Source: Chitinophagaceae bacterium
GTDB lineage: Bacteria; Bacteroidota; Bacteroidia; Chitinophagales; Chitinophagaceae
Direction of reading: 5' to 3'
Assembly: GCA_947454235.1 (NCBI GenBank)
Contig: CANGIY010000014.1
Span: 47,330-111,329 of the forward strand
Length of the DNA: 64,000 nucleotides
Below, one piece after another: positions 19,391 to 29,195 of this stretch. Positions within the stretch are counted from its first letter, which is position 1; each line of letters starts with the position of its first letter. Both the position numbers and the translations under genes were made by a program. Below the pieces are notes generated by a model. The model did not search any database and was not told the DNA's origin. It saw only the letters and a list, made by a program, of their open reading frames with translations.

Positions 19391-21079
19391 TTATTTCATT
19401 TTCCCAAGTACCATCTCCCATATCTCGGCATCCAGTTTTTCGGTTTCCGCCAAAATGTAATCAGCATCAGCCAGAATAGGTTTTACTTCTTCATGGTCTT
19501 TGAGGTCTTGTGCATTGATCTTGATGTTCAGGTAACAACCGCGCACAGCAGTTCTGGCACACAATGCACCAACACCAGCATCACTCACACTGTTTGGGTT
19601 ACCAATCTCCACCATTTTCTTAATCAGTTCAAACGATTCATAAGCACGTTTGAGTGTCGTATATGGCACTTTGATGGCTAGTATAGTTGCCGCTTCGATA
19701 GCTGCCTTTCTTGCCGCTTTTTCACTGTCACTGCCTTTTGGTAAACCAAATGCAGCCATAATTTGATTGAAAGCATCGGTGTCTGCATCAACAAGGTGCA
19801 GCAATTCTTTCATTAAATCCTGACCTGTTACAGCGTAGTTGCTGAACTCTTCCCAGCGACTATCCCAACCTTTTTTGTGCGATGAAAGGTTAGCTACCAT
19901 GGTTGCCAGAGCAGCACCCAAAGCACCGCAATATGCTGAAATAGAACCACCACCAGGGGCTGGACTTTCACTAGCTGTTTCGTAAGCAAAGCCTGAAGCT
20001 GTTTTATCAACAAGTTTCTTTTGATCTAATTCACGCAGGCGATATTCTATAATTTTCTTTTTCGGGTCAAACGGATAAAGCTCATCAAGTCCCAGCGATT
20101 TTACAGCAATTTTGATGATTTCTTCTTCACTAACACCAATACTTCTTTGTTGTTTGCGTAAGAAATATTTGCCTGCTTCAAGAATGGCATCTAAAGGCAC
20201 CAACCCAACTAATTCGCTACCAGTAACCCTGAGTCCACGTGCTGTAGCTCTTTCGCAACAAGTGTCAAATGCTACATGGAGTGGGGTAATGTGCATGTTT
20301 GTAAGGTTCATAGAAATTTGTGCAATGCCATATTCCTCAATGTACCAGCCAATACCCTTAACAGATTTCAAAAGACCCGGTTCCCACACAGCATCGCCAT
20401 TGGCATCTTTTACAATTTTTCCGTTGGCATCTTTCTTCTGGCGTCCTTTTTCACGAATATCAAATGCTACTGCATTTGCCCTGCGTGTACTTGTTGTATT
20501 TAAGTTTACGTTGTAAGCAATCAGGAAGTCACGAACACCAATAGCAGTTACACCAGCAGTTTCATTTATTGTTGCATGACCATAATCGGGTTTCCATTCC
20601 GGCTGTTTGATTTTCGCACCGAAGCCTTCAAACTCACCACTACGAATTTCAGCAAGGTTTTTACGATTTGGTGCTGATGCCGCGTATTCATATAGATAAA
20701 CAGGAATACCCAACTCCCAGCCAACGCGTTTACCTAATTCGTGGGCAAATGCAATTGTGTCTTCCATGCTGATGCCAGAAATCGGTATCAATGGACAAAC
20801 GTCGGTGGCGCCCATACGAGGGTGTTCGCCCTTGTGGTTGCGCATATCTAAGAGCTCTTGTGCTTTCTTAATTGCCAGGAAGGCAGCATCAACTACGGCA
20901 TGCGGATTTCCCACAAAAGTTACAACAGTTCTATTGGTTGCTTTACCCGGGTCAACATCCAATAATTTTACCTCTTTAATCTTTTCAATTTCGTCGGTAA
21001 TGCTTTTTATGATGTCCATGTTCACACCTTCGCTGAAGTTAGGAACACACTCTATAATCGCGTTTCTGAAATCTTTCAT
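19391..21079 (-). CDS. ftcD: Glutamate formimidoyltransferase / formimidoyltetrahydrofolate cyclodeaminase (fused)
   Basis: IIECVPNFSEGVN, HPRMGATDVCPLIPI, and a C-terminal cyclodeaminase domain (SPAPGGGSISAYCGALGAALATMVANLS). Confidence 0.93.
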   Translation of the reverse strand: MKDFRNAIIECVPNFSEGVNMDIIKSITDEIEKIKEVKLLDVDPGKATNRTVVTFVGNPHAVVDAAFLAIKKAQELLDMRNHKGEHPRMGATDVCPLIPISGISMEDTIAFAHELGKRVGWELGIPVYLYEYAASAPNRKNLAEIRSGEFEGFGAKIKQPEWKPDYGHATINETAGVTAIGVRDFLIAYNVNLNTTSTRRANAVAFDIREKGRQKKDANGKIVKDANGDAVWEPGLLKSVKGIGWYIEEYGIAQISMNLTNMHITPLHVAFDTCCERATARGLRVTGSELVGLVPLDAILEAGKYFLRKQQRSIGVSEEEIIKIAVKSLGLDELYPFDPKKKIIEYRLRELDQKKLVDKTASGFAYETASESPAPGGGSISAYCGALGAALATMVANLSSHKKGWDSRWEEFSNYAVTGQDLMKELLHLVDADTDAFNQIMAAFGLPKGSDSEKAARKAAIEAATILAIKVPYTTLKRAYESFELIKKMVEIGNPNSVSDAGVGALCARTAVRGCYLNIKINAQDLKDHEEVKPILADADYILAETEKLDAEIWEMVLGKMK

Positions 21080-21209
21080 TGTAGTCTCAATTTATTGCAC
21101 TGCAAAAGTAAAATTGAAAACGCAAAACAATCCACAATTTGACAACAGCCTGCTAAAATGATTTCAAAAATCGCTTTTAAACCATATTATTGCATTAAAA
21201 TAGGTTTCT

Positions 21210-22244
21210 ATGAAAAGGGTTCTAAAGTCGAGTTTAACACTGGGTTTGGTGATGTTTTTGGGGCTAACTGCCTTTGGTCAAGCGTTTAAAATGGGTACTC
21301 CTATTTCAGTAGTTGGTGAAGTAAAATGGGGCTATGTTTCAACACATTCTACTACTCATCAAATTTATTTAGCCCATGGCGATTTCGTGGATGTATTTAG
21401 CCCGTTGGGTGATAGGGGAATGCAAATTCTTGGTATGCACGGAGCTAAAGGACTTTGCATTCCACGAATGGGTTCTAAAGCATACGTGAGTAATTCTAAC
21501 TCAGGTACTATTTCAGTTATCAACCTTACCAATAATGTTGTTGAACAAGACATTCCAGTTGGCGAAGCTCCGGGATTTGTTACTTGGGATCCTGCAACGC
21601 ATTCGGTATTAGTGAGTCTTGAAAAAGCAAATCAGTTGTGTGTAATACAAGATACTACTTATGAGATTTTAAAAAATGTTGAGTTATCTGGTAAACCGGC
21701 AGAAATAACTTACGACGGCAAAGGAATAGCTTACGTATGTATTCAGGACAAAGATCAAGTAGCGGTAGTTGATATCACACGCGGTAGTATCTCGAATGTC
21801 ATTGATTTAGAAAAAGGAAAGTCACCAACAGGAATTGCATACGATAAAGCAACACAATTGCTTTTTGTTGGTTGCCAAAACAAAATCATGGAGGTAATTG
21901 ATACTAAATCAGGGCAAACTTATGAGAAGAAAAAGATAGGTGAAGGTTGTGGCAGCGTAATTTTCGATCCATTGGGGAAATTTGTTTATGTTTCAAATAG
22001 TGATGGCACCTTGAATGTTTTTAAAGTTAGGGTGGGAAAAATTATTGACGAACTAGAAACAATTAAAACCCAAAAAGGAGCACCAATTTGTGGTATTGAC
22101 TTTGCTGCTCATAGAATTCTTATTCCTTGCGGCGATGTAATAATACCAAAAGACGGGAAAAAGGGAGGACAAAGTTTTAAACCAGGTTCTTTATCAATAT
22201 TGATTCTGGAACGAGATAAATCAGTACTCAACGAGCCGAATTAA
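21210..22244 (+). CDS. YncE/YVTN-family beta-propeller protein
   Basis: Signal peptide; repeats such as YVSNSNSGTISVINLTNNVVEQDIPVGEAPGFVTWDP. Confidence 0.8.
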   Translation: MKRVLKSSLTLGLVMFLGLTAFGQAFKMGTPISVVGEVKWGYVSTHSTTHQIYLAHGDFVDVFSPLGDRGMQILGMHGAKGLCIPRMGSKAYVSNSNSGTISVINLTNNVVEQDIPVGEAPGFVTWDPATHSVLVSLEKANQLCVIQDTTYEILKNVELSGKPAEITYDGKGIAYVCIQDKDQVAVVDITRGSISNVIDLEKGKSPTGIAYDKATQLLFVGCQNKIMEVIDTKSGQTYEKKKIGEGCGSVIFDPLGKFVYVSNSDGTLNVFKVRVGKIIDELETIKTQKGAPICGIDFAAHRILIPCGDVIIPKDGKKGGQSFKPGSLSILILERDKSVLNEPN

Positions 22245-23458
22245 TTTAATTGGTTGATGTGGCTTGCTGCAATGAAGGCACTGCACCATGCATGTTGGAA
22301 ATTGTAACCACCTGTTATGCCATCTACATCTAGCGTTTCACCGGCAAAATACAATCCCGGTACTATTTTGCTTTCCATCGACTGGTGTTGAATTTCATTG
22401 AGCGATACGCCGCCGCATGTCACAAATTCTTCTTTGAATGTGGTTTTGCCTTGCGCTTTGAATGGCATTCTTATCAGGTTTTCGATGAGTTTATTTTGAG
22501 CCGTTGATGGCAGTTCACCCCATTTCGCTTCTTCTTTTACTCCGCATGTTAAAAGAAGGTATTCCCAAAAACGTTTTGATAAAGTGAAAGGATTCTTATT
22601 GAAAACCAGTGATTTACCAAATCCTGACCGCATGGAGTTCAACTCTTCCCGAAGAACATTTTCAGTGGTATTGCCCAACCAATTGACGGTAAACTCAAAG
22701 TTGTAATTGTTTTCAGCCAGAGTTCGTGCTGCGAATGCAGAACACTTCAAAACAGCGGGGCCACTCAAGCCCCAGTGGGTGATCAAAACCGGACCGCTTT
22801 CTGATATTTTTGTACCCTTAATTTTAACAGTAGCCTCTGGTACAGCTACCCCCATTAATTGAGTGATGCTGTGCCTGGGTAAATTAAAAGTAAACAAAGA
22901 AGGTACAGGCTTGTTGATTGTATGACCCAATTTCAACAGCCAATCAAACTTACCGGGTGCCAACATCCCTCCCGTGGTGATTACCACTTTGTCGAAGATT
23001 TGAGGGCTATTGTTATCAAAGTGCAGCTTGAACCTACTATCAATATGTTCAATATTTTGCAGGCTATGGTTGTACCTCACCTGAACGCCATTAGCTATAA
23101 CTTTACTCCAAATGGCATCAATAATAGTTTGTGAATCATTTGTATTGGGGAACATTCTACCATCCTTCTCTGTTTTCAGCGTGACCCCGGCTTTTTGAAA
23201 CCATTGAACTGTATCGAGCGGAGAAAAGTGATGAATTGCTTTCTTGATAAATTGTGCTCCTCGAGGGTAGTTTTGTTCGAAGGCATCGCCTTTTGAATAT
23301 TCATGCGTTACATTGCACCTGCCACCGCCTGAAACCTTTACTTTTTGCATCACCTTGCCCGTTTTTTCAAACACCACCACTTCAAGACCCAATTCGTGAT
23401 TGATGTTGGCTGCACAAAAACATCCCGCAGCACCGGCTCCGATGATTGCAATTTTCAT
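22241..23458 (-). CDS. NAD(P)/FAD-dependent oxidoreductase, HI0933/YhiN family
   Basis: IIGAGAAGCFCA, VSGGGRCNVTH, TTGGMLAPG, C-terminal GLYFAGETLDVDGITGGYNFQHAWCSAFIAA. Confidence 0.92.
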   Translation of the reverse strand: MKIAIIGAGAAGCFCAANINHELGLEVVVFEKTGKVMQKVKVSGGGRCNVTHEYSKGDAFEQNYPRGAQFIKKAIHHFSPLDTVQWFQKAGVTLKTEKDGRMFPNTNDSQTIIDAIWSKVIANGVQVRYNHSLQNIEHIDSRFKLHFDNNSPQIFDKVVITTGGMLAPGKFDWLLKLGHTINKPVPSLFTFNLPRHSITQLMGVAVPEATVKIKGTKISESGPVLITHWGLSGPAVLKCSAFAARTLAENNYNFEFTVNWLGNTTENVLREELNSMRSGFGKSLVFNKNPFTLSKRFWEYLLLTCGVKEEAKWGELPSTAQNKLIENLIRMPFKAQGKTTFKEEFVTCGGVSLNEIQHQSMESKIVPGLYFAGETLDVDGITGGYNFQHAWCSAFIAASHINQLN

Positions 23459-23535
23459 GGTACAAATTAAACCAATTAATTGCGAACATCGGTTATTTAA
23501 GTGGCTGACCCACCAAACTTAATTTTTCTTAATTT

Positions 23536-24984
23536 TTGATCTTTAAGCTTCTCTGTACTCAATTTGTGTCTATTTTTGGGAAATCCAACTTTTCATTTTT
23601 GAAAACAATTGTCAAAAGATTCAGGAAATCCAATCCTGATGTGCCTTTATTAAAACAGCCTTTATTGGGTCTTTTTTTGAGACACAAGCCATTAAGGCGC
23701 AAGGTGTTTGGGCATTTTTTATTGATGCGGTTAGCCATCATTCTTGCACTTAATATGCAAGCGACCATTGTTGCTTACTACGTTTACAGGCTTTCATTTG
23801 ACCCTGCGACAGGCAAGGGCGACGCATTGGTTTTGGGCTTAACTGGTTTGTGGGAAGTAATACCTGCCATCGGTTTTTCTTTGTTTTCCGGTCATTTTGT
23901 TGATTTGGCTGAAAAGAAAGGAATGGCACTCAAAGGTATTTTAGGGTACTTTTTATTGGGGGTATTCTTTTACTCGCTCACGTTTATTGAACATACACAT
24001 GCCATGTCAAATGCCGGAATCATCAGATTGGCTTATGTGGGTATTTTCGTTGGTGGCGCAATTCGTGCATTTTTAAGCCCGGCAATTTTTGCACTCTTCG
24101 GACTCATTTTACCACGCAACCAATATGCACGCGCAACGACCTGGAGCAGTGCTGCATGGCAGGTAGGGTTTGTTATTGGTCCTTTATTGGCAGGTAGTTT
24201 AATAGCTTTTGGCGGGTTCGGAATGAGTATGATTGTTACACTCATTATCGAAGCAATTTCATTGTTTGCTTGTGTACTCATACCGCGCCAAAAAGTGATT
24301 GTGAAAGACCAGAAAGAGCCAATTTTCAAGAGCTTATCGGAGGGAGTGAGATTTGTATTTAAAACTCAACTGGTTTTGGCGACTTTGTCATTAGATATGT
24401 TTGCTGTTTTATTTGGAGGGGCAGTAGCTTTATTGCCTGTATATGCCGATGAAATTCTGAAAGTTGGTGAGATTGGCTTTGGCTGGATGAGGGCAGCACC
24501 GGGTATTGGCTCTATTTTAATGCTGTTTATTTTGTCGGCAAGACCATTGAAAAAAAGCCCCGGCATCAAGCTGTATCTGGCAATTATTGGATTTGGAATA
24601 ACAACTATTTTATTCGGTTTGTGTGGGGACATAGCCTCAATAAAACCACTGTTTACTTTGTTTGGTTGCCCTATTTCAGCAGGCTTTGTTTTAGCATTGG
24701 CTATGTTGTTCCTGGGTGGTGTTTTTGATTCTGTGAGTGTGGTAATAAGAAGCACAGTATTGCAACTTCACACACCCGACGAAATGCGTGGTAGAGTAGC
24801 GGCAGTAAACACCATGTTCATCAGTTCTTCCAATGAATTGGGGGGAATGGAAAGCGGTCTTACAGCCAAATTAATGGGGACTGTTCCTGCGGTGGTGTTT
24901 GGTGGGGTGATGACGGTTGCTGTTGTTGGTGTAACTTATTTTGTAGCACCATCACTCAAGAAAATCAAGCTGGAAACTACCTAG
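23536..24984 (+). CDS. MFS transporter (start uncertain)
   Basis: Multiple hydrophobic TM segments; QYARATTWSSAAWQVGFVIGPLLAG; TPDEMRGRVAAVNTMF. Confidence 0.85.
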   Translation: MIFKLLCTQFVSIFGKSNFSFLKTIVKRFRKSNPDVPLLKQPLLGLFLRHKPLRRKVFGHFLLMRLAIILALNMQATIVAYYVYRLSFDPATGKGDALVLGLTGLWEVIPAIGFSLFSGHFVDLAEKKGMALKGILGYFLLGVFFYSLTFIEHTHAMSNAGIIRLAYVGIFVGGAIRAFLSPAIFALFGLILPRNQYARATTWSSAAWQVGFVIGPLLAGSLIAFGGFGMSMIVTLIIEAISLFACVLIPRQKVIVKDQKEPIFKSLSEGVRFVFKTQLVLATLSLDMFAVLFGGAVALLPVYADEILKVGEIGFGWMRAAPGIGSILMLFILSARPLKKSPGIKLYLAIIGFGITTILFGLCGDIASIKPLFTLFGCPISAGFVLALAMLFLGGVFDSVSVVIRSTVLQLHTPDEMRGRVAAVNTMFISSSNELGGMESGLTAKLMGTVPAVVFGGVMTVAVVGVTYFVAPSLKKIKLETT

Positions 24985-24987
24985 TGT

Positions 24988-25848
24988 TTACATCTGCGGC
25001 TCTACCTTATAGCCAGCCTTACGTAACAATTGAATAACTCCGTTTTCGCCATCAAGGTGTCCTGCGCCTACTGCAAAAAAGACCGAATTGTACTTCATCC
25101 TTTCGCTCATTCTTGGAATCCATTTGATGTTTCGGTTGTCTAGGAATGATGCTTTTTTGTCGCCTAAGCCACCTTCTCTTGTAGCTATCATTTCAAATAG
25201 CCTAGGTAAGTCCTGGGCTTTATAAGCATCAATTAGCTTTTGATATTCCTCTTTCGATTTGGAAAAATCGTTCGGTGCTTCCAGTAAGTTTTGAACTGCG
25301 GTATCGGTTGGTACAGTACTCAAAACATCAATTTGTTCGCTTGCTTCTTCCAGTCCGAATATCTGTTTGTTGGTACTACGGGCGTCTTGCGCCATTTTTT
25401 CTTCATAACTCTGCGGCATCAGGCATTTGGCGCACTTCATTTCTAGCATACTCAATACAGCCATTGGCTTCATACTGTTGAACATCGACAAATCCATGCC
25501 TATTGAGTCTTTAAAGAATTTCTTGAGCATTTTGAACTGGTCAGGTGTGTAGTAGTCGGTTAGTTTTTTGCCATCAGGGTCTACAATACCTTCCGATACT
25601 TCTCGCATCACTTTTGGGTCGTTGATGTTCATTTCAAGCCCTATTTTCTCACTTTCGCTGAATGCTGTCTTCATTGCTGGTGTCCATACATAGTCCTTAG
25701 GACAAATAAGATGAATTGTCCCAAATAAGTATGATGGTTTGTTAAGTCCATTGCCTGAAATCTTCCACAATAAACTGTGTGGCGTTTGACCAAAAGCATT
25801 AACCACCACAATCAGCAACAAAGCGATTGAAAAACGGTACTTCATCAA
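24988..25848 (-). CDS. TraB/GumN family protein
   Basis: LLWKISGNGLNKPSYLFGTIHLICPKDY...; C-terminal FFAVGAGHLDGENGVIQLLRKAGYKVEPQ. Confidence 0.88.
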   Translation of the reverse strand: MMKYRFSIALLLIVVVNAFGQTPHSLLWKISGNGLNKPSYLFGTIHLICPKDYVWTPAMKTAFSESEKIGLEMNINDPKVMREVSEGIVDPDGKKLTDYYTPDQFKMLKKFFKDSIGMDLSMFNSMKPMAVLSMLEMKCAKCLMPQSYEEKMAQDARSTNKQIFGLEEASEQIDVLSTVPTDTAVQNLLEAPNDFSKSKEEYQKLIDAYKAQDLPRLFEMIATREGGLGDKKASFLDNRNIKWIPRMSERMKYNSVFFAVGAGHLDGENGVIQLLRKAGYKVEPQM

Positions 25849-25910
25849 GAAATTTTGATAAATATAGGAATTTTGGTGTAGAAATTTGAAGGTGGTATTA
25901 ACCGAATCTC

Positions 25911-26951
25911 TTACTGCACTTCTGCCCTAAACTTAACATCATACAAAAAAGCCTTGTCTGTGAGGGTATTGAGGAATGCTACAAGGTCTTTTTTATCCTG
26001 AGGAGTGAGTTGCATGTTTTTATTCAGTTTGGCAGAAACTTTGTTTGAGTGAATGGTGCCCGTATTGTAGTGTTCAATAACATCTTTCAATTTACTGAAC
26101 CTGCCATCGTGCATGTAGGGTGCCGAAACTGCTACATTGCGCAATGACGGTACTTTAAAGTAAAATGAATCACTGGATTTCCCGGTTATTGCGGCTCTGC
26201 CGTAATCTTTTAAAGCAGTGTCAAATGGTAGTCCGTTGTTCTCAAAACCTTGGTTGGTGAACAGTGGCTCGGGGTGGCAAGCGGCACAGTTCTTTTTGTA
26301 AATCTCGTAACCCCGCAGTTCTTCATTGGTAAATTGCACGCCTTGTTCATTTCTTTGTATGCTGTCGTATTTTGAGTTGGTGGAAACAAGCATCACATCA
26401 AACTGAAACAAGGCATTCAACAACATTTTTTGCGTTATCTGGCTGTCAGTATACACGTTGTAAAACAACTTCCTGTAAATGGCTGAGTGGTTGAGTTTCT
26501 CAATCACATCTTCCATTTTACTCGCCATTTCTACGGGGTTGGTGATTGGATTAATGGGCTGGCTTTCTAGCGTTTCTACACGTCCATCCCACATCAAGTT
26601 TTTACTCCAGGCAAGGTTGAAAAGAGCGGGGGAGTTGCGCGTACCTTTCAATCCATAAATGCCGTGGCTTACCGCATGGTCGCCATGTGTAAACGCAGAA
26701 AAATTGAGATGGCAACTGGCACACGAGATTGAATTATCTTTCGATAAAATTGGGTCGTTGAATAGTTTTTTACCCAGTGAAAATGCGTCAATGTTTACCC
26801 TGTTGTGTGGTGGGTGTACTACTGGCTTAGGCCAGTGTTTGGGCACTTCAAAGTTGAGGTAAACCTCTCTTTTCTTGAATGCAAAAAAGCTCCATGCCGC
26901 TGCAAACGCAAGCAGTACATATACCTTCTTGTTGAATTTTACGTTTTTCAA
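25911..26951 (-). CDS. Di-heme cytochrome c peroxidase (MauG/CcpA-like)
   Basis: Two CxxCH motifs (CASCH, CAACH); RNSPALFNLAWSKNLMWDGR; VPSLRNVAVSAPYMHDGRF. Confidence 0.92.
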   Translation of the reverse strand: MKNVKFNKKVYVLLAFAAAWSFFAFKKREVYLNFEVPKHWPKPVVHPPHNRVNIDAFSLGKKLFNDPILSKDNSISCASCHLNFSAFTHGDHAVSHGIYGLKGTRNSPALFNLAWSKNLMWDGRVETLESQPINPITNPVEMASKMEDVIEKLNHSAIYRKLFYNVYTDSQITQKMLLNALFQFDVMLVSTNSKYDSIQRNEQGVQFTNEELRGYEIYKKNCAACHPEPLFTNQGFENNGLPFDTALKDYGRAAITGKSSDSFYFKVPSLRNVAVSAPYMHDGRFSKLKDVIEHYNTGTIHSNKVSAKLNKNMQLTPQDKKDLVAFLNTLTDKAFLYDVKFRAEVQ

Positions 26952-27040
26952 TGGGGGGCTGTGAAAAGTGTCTAAAAGTACAAAGGCACACCCAACGATG
27001 CGCCCTTGCTAAAACCTCTCTCAAAAATATTTATAAAATC

Positions 27041-28342
27041 TTATTCTTCAATAACCTCAACGCGTTTTACAATACGCTCACCGTTTTCAAACTCGAAGCG
27101 AAGCAAATACATACCAGCGCCTAGCTGTGGTGCTGAAAAACTTTGATTTGCTGTGAATTTACCTGCTTGAAGATTTTTTATCACCAGCGCACGACCTTGA
27201 AAGTCAATCAGACTTACTAATACATTTTTATTGGTGTTCGGAATTTCAAAACGGATGTCTGAACTTGGAGCAGGGTTTGGTGCAACAATCACTTCGTTTG
27301 ATGCAACATTCTCTTCAATTACTGCTGTAGGTATATACTCTGTAGCACCTGTAGGAACTGTGTTATGTCCACCAGTCATGCCAATATCAGTAGTTACTAC
27401 ATTACCATAATAGGTCGGTCCAAGGATGAACGGATATTGCGGTGTGCCAGTGCTATCAATGGTAACGAAGTAAGCATAAGTGCCAGAGGGATATTCGGGT
27501 GTTTTGCACCAACGACCGTTATGCTGATCGAGGTCTCCCGCACCTGGCGTATAAACAAAGTCTTCAATGAATGTACCAGCCGCATAAGCTGACATAGTTG
27601 GCCCACCTGAGCGGGTAGTTGCTGTTGTAAGCACATAGCTGCTGCGCATTCTTCTTATTGCACCTGTTCCATTGGTGTCAGAATAGGCGTATGCCCCGTA
27701 AACAGGGTAGCCATCAAATGCATAACCAATGATTGGCGAATGCACAGTTGTTGCAGTAGCATCATAAATGCATGTAGGGTTCACGTGGTTGTGGTAACTA
27801 CCTCCCTGGTCGGGGTGACCAAGGCAAGCGTCAAAGCTGGGCCCTTCGAAAAGGTATGCATTCCTGTTCCATTGTCCGGTTACACCAATAGTGTTACCGA
27901 AAGCATGTGTTGTTGTATCCCAGTAAAATCCGTCTTTAGGGTTGTACATGGTTACGCCATTAGACCACACACCGGCTTTGCCCATTGGTACTGCAGTTGG
28001 GGTGCCGGTATTGGGGGTAGGGTTCAACGGAATTTTTTCAACCAGGTTCTGGTCACTAGGTACGTTAGGGTTGCCAGGCCATGGCCCAATATTGTAACTT
28101 GGTATAGCCGCACATTTAATGTACACATCGGTTGTAGTATAGTACACATGCTGTATGTTAGCTGCAATTGTACCATAGTGTGCAGGAGTGCAACCCGAAC
28201 AATTATAACCTGTTAGTCCGGTACGATTTAAAACCCAACTGGTAATAGCAGGGCTTTGTGCCTGAGCATGTATTGAAAGGCCTGCAAAAGCGAGTGCAAG
28301 CCCCGAACGTAAAAGTGATTTTGAGTAAACAGAGTAGCCCAT
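27041..28342 (-). CDS. YHYH-domain protein with T9SS C-terminal sorting domain
   Basis: GHPDQGGSYHNHVNPTCIYD...SPIIGYAFDGYPVYG; C-terminal APNPAPSSDIRFEI...GAGMYLLRFEFENGERIVKRVEV. Confidence 0.85.
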   Translation of the reverse strand: MGYSVYSKSLLRSGLALAFAGLSIHAQAQSPAITSWVLNRTGLTGYNCSGCTPAHYGTIAANIQHVYYTTTDVYIKCAAIPSYNIGPWPGNPNVPSDQNLVEKIPLNPTPNTGTPTAVPMGKAGVWSNGVTMYNPKDGFYWDTTTHAFGNTIGVTGQWNRNAYLFEGPSFDACLGHPDQGGSYHNHVNPTCIYDATATTVHSPIIGYAFDGYPVYGAYAYSDTNGTGAIRRMRSSYVLTTATTRSGGPTMSAYAAGTFIEDFVYTPGAGDLDQHNGRWCKTPEYPSGTYAYFVTIDSTGTPQYPFILGPTYYGNVVTTDIGMTGGHNTVPTGATEYIPTAVIEENVASNEVIVAPNPAPSSDIRFEIPNTNKNVLVSLIDFQGRALVIKNLQAGKFTANQSFSAPQLGAGMYLLRFEFENGERIVKRVEVIEE

Positions 28343-28435
28343 AGTATTGGTTTTTTAAAGCTGTAGAAAATGGTTGATGGTATTTTGACGAAAGAAGCTG
28401 AAGAATCCTTCGTCACAGGGCGATATTTTTTTGAA

Positions 28436-29125
28436 TTATTTACCGATGGCTATTTCATCGGGCACAATCATACACGGAGAGTAATTGTTATTGGCTTCAT
28501 GCAACATCCCTAATGCATCTTCACGCCTTTTGTAGTCGCCCACTTTAAGTTTGTAATAGGGTGCTAAGTAAACAAGGTAAGTTTTTACGTTAGGGTAGTA
28601 GCGCATAAAATCGGCCTTGCGCCTGAGTGCTTCATCCCTGCTTTGTCCATTGTATATCTGAACTCTAAATCCCTTTCCTGCATATTTACCACCTCCGCTG
28701 CTTCCCTGAACTGCTTTGTGTGCATTCTGTTCGTCTTCGGTAGGCGCCTTTGTTTTCTGATTTTTCTTCAGTTTAGGGTCAGGCGTTTCTTTTTCCCGGT
28801 GTACGGGCTTTTCTACAACAGCCATTTTTATGGCTTTGCGTTCCGCTTCAATTTCTTTCTTGGTGGGTGGTTCGGGTGTATATTTTGTAGTTGAAAGCGT
28901 TGGAGAAATGGGTTTTATTTTTAGTTCTTCCTTATGTTCTTTTTTAGAGACCGCTTTAGGTTTTTTTTCTGCAACAGGGGGGGCAGCAACCTGCACAGGT
29001 TTCTTGCTTTTCAACAACAACGACAATCGTGGGTCAGAATGCAATGATACACCCTTCACAGATTGACCGTGAACCATACTGAAAAACGCGAATAATGAAA
29101 ATAGGAGGCAAAAAATGCGCTGCAT
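28436..29125 (-). CDS. SPOR-domain-containing protein
   Basis: Signal peptide MQRIFCLLFSLFAFFSMVHGQ; C-terminal FRVQIYNGQSRDEALRRKADFMRYYPNVKTYLVYLAPYYKLKVGDYKRREDA. Confidence 0.82.
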   Translation of the reverse strand: MQRIFCLLFSLFAFFSMVHGQSVKGVSLHSDPRLSLLLKSKKPVQVAAPPVAEKKPKAVSKKEHKEELKIKPISPTLSTTKYTPEPPTKKEIEAERKAIKMAVVEKPVHREKETPDPKLKKNQKTKAPTEDEQNAHKAVQGSSGGGKYAGKGFRVQIYNGQSRDEALRRKADFMRYYPNVKTYLVYLAPYYKLKVGDYKRREDALGMLHEANNNYSPCMIVPDEIAIGK

Positions 29126-29195
29126 TGTCACAAAGGTATATAATTGCCATATCACTTTAGTGTTATGAACCCATTAACCAGCATATTTTAACCAA

